From positions 1 to 52,625 of the forward strand of contig DISE01000030.1 in the NCBI GenBank assembly GCA_002421865.1: DNA of 52,625 nucleotides, written 5' to 3'. Below the pieces are notes generated by a model that had not been told where the DNA came from, did not search any database, and saw nothing but the letters and a program-made list of their open reading frames with translations. This DNA is from Castellaniella sp. UBA6218. GTDB taxonomy: Bacteria > Pseudomonadota > Gammaproteobacteria > Burkholderiales > Burkholderiaceae_B. Made by a program: the position numbers and the translations under genes. Positions 8,699 through 15,363 of the stretch are shown here, piece after piece; within the stretch, counting starts at the first letter, position 1; each line of letters starts with the position of its first letter.

Positions 8699-9874
8699 AT
8701 GAAACTCAGCAAAACCCTAGGGGCGGCGGCCTTGGCCTTCGGCCTGACCACGGCCTTTGGAGCGGCCCAGGCCGCGGACCTGAAGATCGGCGTCGTGATG
8801 CCGATGTCCGGACCTTTCGCCGCCCACGGCAAGCAGATCCAGCACGGCATCGATCTGTACCTTGCCGAGCATGGCGACACGGTTGCCGGCCGCAAGGTCA
8901 AGATCCTCATCAAGGACGACACGGGCATCGCCCCGGCGGTGGCCAAGCGCCAGGCGCAGGAACTGCTGATCAAGGACAAGGTCGACATCCTGGCCGGTTT
9001 CACCCTGACGCCCAACGCCTTCTCCGTCGCGCCCCTGGCGACCGAAGCCAAGGTGCCGATGGTCGTGCTGAACGCGGCCACGTCCTCGATCACCGAGAAA
9101 TCCCCCAACATCGTGCGGGTGTCCATGACCCTGCCGCAGGACACCGCGCCGATGGCGCAGTGGGCCTACAAGAACGGCATCCGCTCGGTCTACACCCTGG
9201 TGTCCGACTACGGTCCGGGACATGATGCCGAGCAGCAGTTCCAGAAGACGTTCACCAGCCTGGGCGGAAAGATCGTGGGCGAGGTCCGCACCCCCGTCAA
9301 CACGCCGGATTACGCGCCGTTCCTCCAGCGCGTGAAGGACGCCAAGCCCGACGCCGTGTTTTTCTTCGTGCCCAATGGCGAACAGGGCGTGGCTCTGGCC
9401 AAGGGTTACAAGGAACGTGGCCTCGACCAGGCCGGCATCAAGGCGCTGGCCACGGGCGACGTGACCGACGAAGACGTGCTCGACGCCATGGGCGACGCGG
9501 CGATCGGCATGATCACGTCCTTCCACTATTCCGCCGCGCACGACTCGCCGGAAAACAAGGCCTTCGTGGCCGCCTATCACAAGGCCTTCCCCAAGGATCG
9601 TCCCAACTTCGTGGCGGCCGCGGGCTATGACGGCATGAACCTGATCTACAAAGCCCTCGAAAAGACCAAGGGCGACGCCAGCGCCGATGCCTTCATGGCG
9701 GCGGTCAAGGGCATGAAGTGGACCAGTCCGCGCGGCCCGGTGGAAATCGATCCGGAAACGCGCGACATCGTTCAGAACGTATACATCCGCAAGGTCGAGA
9801 AGGTGGACGGCGTGCTGCAGAACGTCGAGTTCGACAAGATCGAGGCCGTCAAGGACCCCGGCAAGCAGAAGTGA
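8699..9874 (+). CDS. ABC transporter substrate-binding protein, LivK/Peripla_BP_6 type
   Basis: A 391-residue periplasmic solute receptor. A cleavable signal peptide ends near AAQA-ADLK (about residue 24). The mature protein opens with KIGVVMPMSGPFAAHGKQ, the usual start of the branched-chain amino acid receptor family. AGGAG at 8687-8691 sets the start at ATG 8699. Members beside aromatic pathways bind benzoate-, coumarate- or hydroxybenzoate-type ligands. Location here suggests protocatechuate or a precursor, but the ligand is inference. In Comamonas the pmd operon carries the MFS transporter gene pmdK; this operon has an ABC system instead. Confidence 0.9.
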   Translation: MKLSKTLGAAALAFGLTTAFGAAQAADLKIGVVMPMSGPFAAHGKQIQHGIDLYLAEHGDTVAGRKVKILIKDDTGIAPAVAKRQAQELLIKDKVDILAGFTLTPNAFSVAPLATEAKVPMVVLNAATSSITEKSPNIVRVSMTLPQDTAPMAQWAYKNGIRSVYTLVSDYGPGHDAEQQFQKTFTSLGGKIVGEVRTPVNTPDYAPFLQRVKDAKPDAVFFFVPNGEQGVALAKGYKERGLDQAGIKALATGDVTDEDVLDAMGDAAIGMITSFHYSAAHDSPENKAFVAAYHKAFPKDRPNFVAAAGYDGMNLIYKALEKTKGDASADAFMAAVKGMKWTSPRGPVEIDPETRDIVQNVYIRKVEKVDGVLQNVEFDKIEAVKDPGKQK

Positions 9875-9880
9875 TCGCCG

Positions 9881-9926
9881 GCCCGGGCGCGGCCCCCGTC
9901 CCGGTGGCGGGGCCCGGCGCCCGGGC
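9881..9926 (+). other. Strong GC-rich intercistronic hairpin between receptor and permease genes
   Basis: GCCCGGGCGC at 9881-9890 pairs perfectly with 9917-9926, and the inner bases pair further with bulges. No T tract follows, so it is not an intrinsic terminator. Hairpins in this position often protect the receptor mRNA end and set a high receptor-to-permease ratio; that role is inferred. Confidence 0.6.
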
Positions 9927-9964
9927 GGTCCGGAACCGGATCCCTCCCAGTCCTGGAATCAATC

Positions 9965-10819
9965 ATGACCATTCTCTTTGACGGCATCGCCGCAGGCATG
10001 CTGCTGTTCCTGATCAGCGTCGGCCTGTCGGTGACGCTGGGCCTGATGAACTTCGTCAACCTGGCTCATGGCGCTTTCGCCATGCTGGGAGGCTATGCCT
10101 GCGTCGTGCTGCTCAACGACTACGGCGTCCCGTTTCTGGCGACGCTGCCGGCGGCCATCCTCGTGCCCGCCCTGGCCGGCATCGTGCTGGAACGCACCCT
10201 TTACCGTCGCCTGTACGCGGCCTCGGACCTGGATCAGGTGCTTTTCTCCATCGGCCTGGTGTTCATGTCCGTGGCGGCCGCCCACTATTTCTTCGGCGCC
10301 CAGCAGCAGCCGCTGCATCTGCCTGAATTCCTGACCGGCCAGATCCATCTGCCCGGTGTGGACGTCGGCGTCTATCGCCTGTTCCTGATCGCGGCCGGCC
10401 TGGCGGTGGCCGTTCTGCTGCAGTGGTCGGTGGTCCGCACGTCCTTCGGCGCGCGCCTGCGCGCGGCCGTGGACAACCAGCGCGTCGCGCGCGGCATGGG
10501 CATCGACGTCAACCGCGTCTTCAGCCTGACCTTCGCCCTGGGTTCCGCACTGGCCGGCCTGGGCGGGGCGCTCGGGGTCGAAATGCTGGGGCTGGATCCC
10601 GAATTCCCCGTGAAATACATGGTGTACTTCCTCATCGTGGTTTCCGTGGGGGGCAGCGGCAACATCCTCGGATCGCTGTACGCCGCCATCCTGCTCGGCG
10701 TGGCCGACGTCGCCGGCAAATACTATGTGCCGCAGATCGGCGCCTTCATCATCTATGCCGTCATGGTGGCGACGCTGATCTTCCGCCCCCATGGCCTGTT
10801 CGGCCGTCCTCACAAATAG
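9965..10819 (+). CDS. ABC transporter permease, LivH type
   Basis: A 284-residue integral inner-membrane protein with about eight hydrophobic segments. It opens with a helix ending in VGLSVTLGLMNFVNLAHGAFAMLGGY, the standard LivH motif, and has GVEMLGLDPEF followed by the conserved VSVGGSGNILGSLYAAILLG near the C-terminus. It forms the channel with the LivM-type permease. It lies 90 bases after the receptor gene, with the hairpin between them, and 8 bases before the next permease. Confidence 0.93.
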   Translation: MTILFDGIAAGMLLFLISVGLSVTLGLMNFVNLAHGAFAMLGGYACVVLLNDYGVPFLATLPAAILVPALAGIVLERTLYRRLYAASDLDQVLFSIGLVFMSVAAAHYFFGAQQQPLHLPEFLTGQIHLPGVDVGVYRLFLIAAGLAVAVLLQWSVVRTSFGARLRAAVDNQRVARGMGIDVNRVFSLTFALGSALAGLGGALGVEMLGLDPEFPVKYMVYFLIVVSVGGSGNILGSLYAAILLGVADVAGKYYVPQIGAFIIYAVMVATLIFRPHGLFGRPHK

Positions 10820-10827
10820 GCCCCGAC

Positions 10828-11880
10828 ATGACGACCTCCAATCCGATCGGGACGCCGTCCCATCCCCGTCCAGACGCGGCGGCCGCGCTCGACCGCTATC
10901 GCCGTTCGGCCCGCTGGAAGCCGCTGGAATACGTTTTCTGGTGCCTGCCGGTCCTGGCTTACTTCGCCTTCCCGGGCAACTACCTGCTGCTCAGTCAGAT
11001 CGCCATCACCAGCCTGTTCGCCCTGTCGCTGGACCTGATCTTCGGCTATGCGGGGATCATTTCACTGGGCCACGCCGCTTTCTTCGGCGTGGGCGCCTAC
11101 ACCGTGGGCCTGCTGGGCTCGAACGGCTACGGGGATCCCTTGCTGGGCCTGGCCCTGGCGGCCGTGGCCGCCGCCGCGCTGGGCTTTCTCAGCAGCTTCC
11201 TGCTGCTGCGCGGCAGCGATCTGTCGCGCCTGATGGTGACGCTGGGCGTCGCGCTGATGCTCTATGAGCTGGCCAACAAGTTCACCAGCGTCACCGGCGG
11301 GGTGGACGGCATGCCGGGTGTCGAGGTCAAACCGATCCTGGGTCTGTTCGACTTCGACATGTTCGGCCGCGTCGGCTATGTCTATTCGGTCATCGTGCTG
11401 TTCGTGCTGTTCTGGTTCGCCCGCCGCCTGGTGCATTCGCCGTTCGGCCAGAGTCTGCGCGGCATCCGCATGAATACCCTGCGCATGCCGGCGCTGGGCG
11501 TGCCCGTGAACCGCCGCCTGATCACGGTCTATACCATCGGCGCGGGCTATGCCGGGGTGGCCGGCGCGCTCCTGGCGCAGACGAATTCCTTCGTCTCGCT
11601 GGACGTGCTCAGCTTCCAGCGTTCGGCAGACCTGCTGCTGATCCTGATCCTGGGCGGGGCGGGGCATCTGTACGGCGGGCTGCTGGGCGCCATTGTCTTC
11701 GTCATCGCCAACTACCTCTTGTCCGACATGAATCCCCAGTACTGGCAGTTCTGGCTGGGCCTGATCCTGGTGCTGGTGGTGCTGTTCGCCCGGGGCGGCA
11801 TCCTGGGGACGGCAAGACTATGGATCGAATCTTCCCGCCAACGCGCCCAGTCGCGCGCCCGTACGGAGTCCCCCTCATGA
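10828..11880 (+). CDS. ABC transporter permease, LivM type
   Basis: A 350-residue inner-membrane permease. A hydrophilic N-terminus of about 40 residues is followed by multiple membrane segments and the LivM signature LDLIFGYAGIISLGHAAFFGVGAYT, then ALGVPVNRRLITVYTIGAGYAGVAG and LILGGAGHLYGGLLGA. The start at ATG 10828 is eight bases after livH; the open frame further upstream is only shadow coding. Its TGA overlaps the ATG of the next gene. Confidence 0.93.
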   Translation: MTTSNPIGTPSHPRPDAAAALDRYRRSARWKPLEYVFWCLPVLAYFAFPGNYLLLSQIAITSLFALSLDLIFGYAGIISLGHAAFFGVGAYTVGLLGSNGYGDPLLGLALAAVAAAALGFLSSFLLLRGSDLSRLMVTLGVALMLYELANKFTSVTGGVDGMPGVEVKPILGLFDFDMFGRVGYVYSVIVLFVLFWFARRLVHSPFGQSLRGIRMNTLRMPALGVPVNRRLITVYTIGAGYAGVAGALLAQTNSFVSLDVLSFQRSADLLLILILGGAGHLYGGLLGAIVFVIANYLLSDMNPQYWQFWLGLILVLVVLFARGGILGTARLWIESSRQRAQSRARTESPS

Positions 11881-12626
11881 GCCCCGTCCTGCAGACCCAT
11901 GGCCTGGTGCGCCGCTTCGGCGGCTTCGTGGCCACCGACCACGTCGATCTGTCGATCGCGCCCGGCGCGCGGCATGCCCTGATCGGTCCCAACGGCGCCG
12001 GCAAGACCACCCTGATCAACCTGCTGACCGGCTACCTGGAGCCCAGCGAAGGCCGGGTCGAGCTGATGGGGCGCGACGTCACGCGCATGCCTCAGTATGA
12101 GCGTGCCCGCCTGGGGCTGGTCCGCACTTTCCAGATCAACCAGCTGTTCATGGACATGACGGTGCTTGAATCCGTCGCGCTGGCCGTCAGCGAGCGCAAC
12201 GGGCTGGGCACGCGCTGGTGGCGTCCGCTGTCCGCCCGGGGCGAAGTCATCGATGAAGCCGCCGCCATCCTGGAGCGTCTGAAGCTGTTGTCCGACGCGC
12301 ATGAGACCACGCGCAACCTCGCCTATGGCCGCCAGCGCCTGATCGAGATCGCCCTGGCCCTGGCGCTGCGGCCCAAGGTCCTGCTGCTCGACGAGCCCGC
12401 GGCGGGCGTGCCGACCGGTGAAAGCCAGGAACTGTTCGAGACCATCGCCCAGTTGCCGCGCGACGTCACCATCCTGCTGATCGAACACGACATGAACCTG
12501 GTTTTCCGCTTTGCCGAACGCATTTCCGTCCTGGTGTCGGGCGCGCTGCTGCTCGAGGATACCCCCGAGGTGATCGCGCATCATCCGCGCGTCAAGGAAG
12601 TCTACCTGGGAGAAGCCCATGTCTGA
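11877..12626 (+). CDS. ABC transporter ATP-binding protein, LivG type
   Basis: A 249-residue ATPase. Walker A is GPNGAGKTT at 37-45, Walker B is VLLLDEP, and the switch histidine is in LLIEHDM. The signature segment reads LAYGRQRLIEIA, a mild variant of the usual LSxGxQR. Start at ATG 11877 is set by the ATGA overlap with the LivM-type gene; an in-frame ATG 57 bases upstream would add a non-family leader. It overlaps the next ATPase by eight bases. Confidence 0.93.
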   Translation: MSPVLQTHGLVRRFGGFVATDHVDLSIAPGARHALIGPNGAGKTTLINLLTGYLEPSEGRVELMGRDVTRMPQYERARLGLVRTFQINQLFMDMTVLESVALAVSERNGLGTRWWRPLSARGEVIDEAAAILERLKLLSDAHETTRNLAYGRQRLIEIALALALRPKVLLLDEPAAGVPTGESQELFETIAQLPRDVTILLIEHDMNLVFRFAERISVLVSGALLLEDTPEVIAHHPRVKEVYLGEAHV

Positions 12627-13938
12627 GCTCTTGCGCCTGGAAAATGTCTGGGCGGGCTACGGCGATGCCGTGGTCCTGGAGGACCTGTCCCTGTCTCTGG
12701 CGGCCGGCGAGAGTCTGGCGCTGCTGGGGCGCAACGGCATGGGCAAGACGACGCTGCTGGCCACCCTGATGGGCGCCACCCGGTTGCGGCGCGGCCGCAT
12801 CTTCTTCCAGGGCGAGGACATCGCCCACGTGCCCAGCCATCGTCGCGCCCAGGCCGGCCTGGGCTGGGTGCCGCAGGAGCGCGATATTTTCCGTTCCCTG
12901 ACCGTCGAGGAAAACCTGAGCGTGGTCGCCCGTCCGGGCGAATGGACCCTGGAGCGGGTCTACACCATGTTTCCCCGGTTGCAGGAACGCCGCGCGAACC
13001 TGGGCAGCCAGCTGTCGGGCGGCGAGCAGCAGATGCTGGCCATGGGCCGGGCGCTGATGCTCAACCCCAAGGTCCTGCTGCTGGACGAGCCGCTCGAAGG
13101 CCTGGCGCCCCTGATTGCCCAGGAACTGCTGCACATCATCGACCGGATGGTCTCGGAAGGCCGTATGGCCGTCATCCTGGTCGAGCAGCACGCCCGCCAG
13201 ATCCTGCCGATCACGCGTCGTGCCCTGGTACTGGAACGCGGCCGGGTGGTCTATTCGGGAGACAGCGCGGAACTGCTGCGCGACACCACGGCGCTGGATC
13301 GCTGGCTGGGGGCGGGCTCCACGGAAGAGGATGCCGCGCCGCGCAAGGCCCCGGCCGAACGCATTCCCGCCATCGAGGCGATCCATGACGAACACCGGGC
13401 CCTCGCGGCCATCCTGAACGGCCTGTCGCACATCGTGCAGGACATCGAGGCCGGCAAGCTCGAGCCGGACTATACCCTTTTGGCCAGCATGATCGAATAC
13501 ATCGCCGAGATGCCCGACAAGCTGCACCATCCCAAGGAAGACCGGATTTTCGCCCTGCTGCGGACCAAGACGCGGGACGAGGACGAGCATCTGGACCGGC
13601 TCGAGGCCGAGCACAGGGACACGGTCCACGCCACGGGGCGTCTGGATCGCGCCCTGGTCAGCTATGTACAGGGCGGGGCGGCGAACTTTCCCGGCTTCCG
13701 GGACGCCGTGCGCGCCTATATCGCCGACGAATGGGTGCATCTGAACACCGAGGAGCGTCATATCCTGCCGGCAGCACGTAGACTGTTCGACGCGGACGAA
13801 TGGGATGCGATCAACGCCGACTTCGTGCGCAATGGCGATCCCTGGTCCGGACCGGGCAACCGCTATGCGGATCTGTTCCGGCGCATCACCAGTCTGGCGC
13901 CGGCGCCCATCGGCGTGGGCGGTCAGTCTCCGCGTTGA
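12619..13938 (+). CDS. LivF-type ABC ATPase fused to a C-terminal hemerythrin-like (HHE) domain
   Basis: A 439-residue protein; LivF is normally about 235. Residues 1-232 are a complete LivF ATPase: Walker A GRNGMGKT at 37-44, signature LSGGEQQ at 132-138, Walker B VLLLDEP at 152-158, and EQH at 189-191. After a charged, alanine- and proline-rich linker (about 233-250), residues 252-385 form a hemerythrin-like four-helix domain. Its ordered metal-ligand pattern is H259 (HDEH), H303 with E307 (HHPKE), H332 (EAEH), and H374 with E378 (HLNTEE). Such domains bind a di-iron centre and react with O2 or NO, or handle iron. There is no stop or frame change at the junction. It ends the importer operon beside Fe(II)/O2-dependent LigAB; a regulatory coupling is inference. 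Confidence 0.93.
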   Translation: MSELLRLENVWAGYGDAVVLEDLSLSLAAGESLALLGRNGMGKTTLLATLMGATRLRRGRIFFQGEDIAHVPSHRRAQAGLGWVPQERDIFRSLTVEENLSVVARPGEWTLERVYTMFPRLQERRANLGSQLSGGEQQMLAMGRALMLNPKVLLLDEPLEGLAPLIAQELLHIIDRMVSEGRMAVILVEQHARQILPITRRALVLERGRVVYSGDSAELLRDTTALDRWLGAGSTEEDAAPRKAPAERIPAIEAIHDEHRALAAILNGLSHIVQDIEAGKLEPDYTLLASMIEYIAEMPDKLHHPKEDRIFALLRTKTRDEDEHLDRLEAEHRDTVHATGRLDRALVSYVQGGAANFPGFRDAVRAYIADEWVHLNTEERHILPAARRLFDADEWDAINADFVRNGDPWSGPGNRYADLFRRITSLAPAPIGVGGQSPR

Positions 13939-13944
13939 ACGGGG

Positions 13945-13967
13945 CGGATCGGGCAGCGCCCGATCCG
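13945..13967. terminator. Bidirectional hairpin between convergent importer operon and benE
   Basis: A perfect 10-bp stem with loop AGC (CGGATCGGGC and its complement) lies between the two convergent stop codons. Neither strand has a T run after it, so it may act as a 3'-end stabiliser or Rho-assisted terminator, not a classic intrinsic one. Confidence 0.5.
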
Positions 13968-13990
13968 AAAAGACTGCCCCGCGTCCGGAC

Positions 13991-15178
13991 TCATTTCCGG
14001 CGGTGCAGGGCCAGATGGCAGAGGCCGCCCAGCACCAGCCCCCAGAAGGCGCTGCCGATGCCCAGCAGGCTCATTCCCGAGGCTGTCGCCAGGAACGTCA
14101 CCAGCGCCGCGTCACGCCGTTCGGGCGCCTGCAGAGCGTCGTGGATGCTGCCGCCCAGGGTGCCCAGCAGGGCCAGTCCTGCGATGGCGGCGACCAGTTC
14201 GTGCGGAAAGGCGGCGAACAGGGCCACGACCGTGGCGCCGAAGAGGCCCGTGAACAGATAGAAGATGCCCGCCCAGACCGAGGCCTTGTAGCGTTGGGCC
14301 GCGTCCGGATCGGCGTCGGGGCTCATGCAGATGGCGGCCGTGATGGCGGCCAGGTTGAAGGCGAAGCCGCCGAAAGGCGCGAGCAGCATGCCCGTCGCCC
14401 CTGTCCAGGAGATGAGCGGCGAGGCGGGTACGTGCGTATAGCCGTTGGCGCGCAGCACGGCCAGGCCTGGGACGTTCTGAGAGGTCATGGTGACGATGAA
14501 CAGCGGCAGAGCCACGCCCACGAAAGCCGGGAGCGAAAATTCGGGCGGCATCCAGACCGGCCGGGCGGGCGTCCAGTCGAGCCCGGACAGGGACAGACCA
14601 CCCTGCAGGGCGGCGCAGACGATTCCGGCGGCCAGGGCCAGGGGAACGGCGTAGCGTGGCAGGGCGCGTCGGGCCAGCAGAAAGGCGGCCAGCATCACGA
14701 CCACCAGCAGGGGGCGGCCCTGCATGGAGACGAACAGGTCCATGCCGAAGCGCAGCAGGATCCCTGCGAGCATCGCCGAGGCCAGGTGCCGGGGCACCCA
14801 GTCCATGATCTTCTGGAACCAGCCCGTGATGCCGCACAGCGTGATCAGGGCCGAGCAGGCCAGGAAGGCGCCGATCGATTGCGCCAGGCCGATGTCGCCC
14901 AGGCTGGTCGCCAGCAAGGCGGCCCCTGGAGTGGACCAGGCTGTCAGCACGGGGGCCCGCCAGGCCAGCGCCAGGCCGATGCATGTGATGCCCATGCCGA
15001 TGCCCAGGGCCCACATCCAGGAGGCCAACTGGGCGCCGTGCGCGCCGGCGGCGCCGGCCGCCTGGAGCACGATGGCGACGGAGCTGGTGTAGCCGACCAG
15101 GACGGCGATGAAGCCGGCCGAGATGTGCGAGATCCGCAGCCAGCCAGCGATACCTCCGGCTGTCGTGTCCGTGTTCAT
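13991..15178 (-). CDS. benE: BenE family benzoate/aromatic acid:H+ symporter
   Basis: A 395-residue polytopic membrane protein of the BenE family. It has repeated hydrophobic helices and the family motifs VGYTSSVAIVLQA, WSTPGAALL, TMTSQNVPGLAVLRANGY, and APFGGFAFNLAAITAAICMSPDADPD. BenE proteins import benzoate with protons. Start at 15178 (MNTDTTAGG) follows an AAGGAAA site; the frame extends upstream only into the repeat-bearing intergenic space. It faces the importer operon, adding a second possible aromatic-acid uptake route. The exact substrate (benzoate, protocatechuate or other) is unproven. Confidence 0.88.
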   Translation of the reverse strand: MNTDTTAGGIAGWLRISHISAGFIAVLVGYTSSVAIVLQAAGAAGAHGAQLASWMWALGIGMGITCIGLALAWRAPVLTAWSTPGAALLATSLGDIGLAQSIGAFLACSALITLCGITGWFQKIMDWVPRHLASAMLAGILLRFGMDLFVSMQGRPLLVVVMLAAFLLARRALPRYAVPLALAAGIVCAALQGGLSLSGLDWTPARPVWMPPEFSLPAFVGVALPLFIVTMTSQNVPGLAVLRANGYTHVPASPLISWTGATGMLLAPFGGFAFNLAAITAAICMSPDADPDAAQRYKASVWAGIFYLFTGLFGATVVALFAAFPHELVAAIAGLALLGTLGGSIHDALQAPERRDAALVTFLATASGMSLLGIGSAFWGLVLGGLCHLALHRRK

Positions 15179-15218
15179 GCGTTTCCTTGTGCGTGGGGGC
15201 CTTCGTGCCGCAGGGCCG

Positions 15219-15247
15219 CCCCAAGGCAAAAAACGCCCCCTTGGGGG
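15219..15247 (-). terminator. Candidate intrinsic terminator for the HDOD gene
   Basis: Read on the minus strand, a CCCC-CAAG-GGGG hairpin is followed by CGTTTTTT. A longer pairing, CCCCAAGG with CCTTGGGG, spans the region. It lies between the HDOD stop and the benE start and should separate the two transcripts. Confidence 0.55.
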
Positions 15248-15255
15248 ATGAGCCT

Positions 15256-15326
15256 GGACATGGTGCAGTCCCTGCGGACTGCGCCATGCCAGACGAATCC
15301 AAGCGGCATGCAGGCCGCGAGGTGGA
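15256..15326 (+). repeat. 71-bp structured intergenic repeat, copy 1
   Basis: This copy aligns gaplessly with the reverse complement of 40788-40858, about 56 of 71 positions identical. Hairpin 1 has the invariant core CAGTCCCTGCGGACTG (loop CTGC) on a base stem ATGGTG/CGCCAT, including one G-T pair. Hairpin 2 is GCGGC-loop-GCCGC. The single-stranded blocks CGAATCC and GAGGTGGA are identical in both copies. The unit lies just downstream of the HDOD gene. Confidence 0.75.
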
Positions 15327-15363
15327 CAGCAAGCAGGCGTAAGCCTGCGCAGCGTGGGGGCCT

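Noticed and set aside
8699..13938. Branched-chain amino acid transporter as the final call
   Set aside because: The family name comes from fold. The same-strand position after the protocatechuate pathway genes makes an aromatic acid more likely, so the substrate was left open.
13945..13967. Calling the importer-benE hairpin a classical Rho-independent terminator
   Set aside because: The stem is perfect but neither strand has a following T tract, so only a hairpin or possible 3' stabiliser can be claimed.
15179..15363. Insertion sequence between benE and the HDOD gene
   Set aside because: Direct repeats are present, but there is no transposase, no long terminal inverted repeats and no coding frame. 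It is recorded as a repeat element only.
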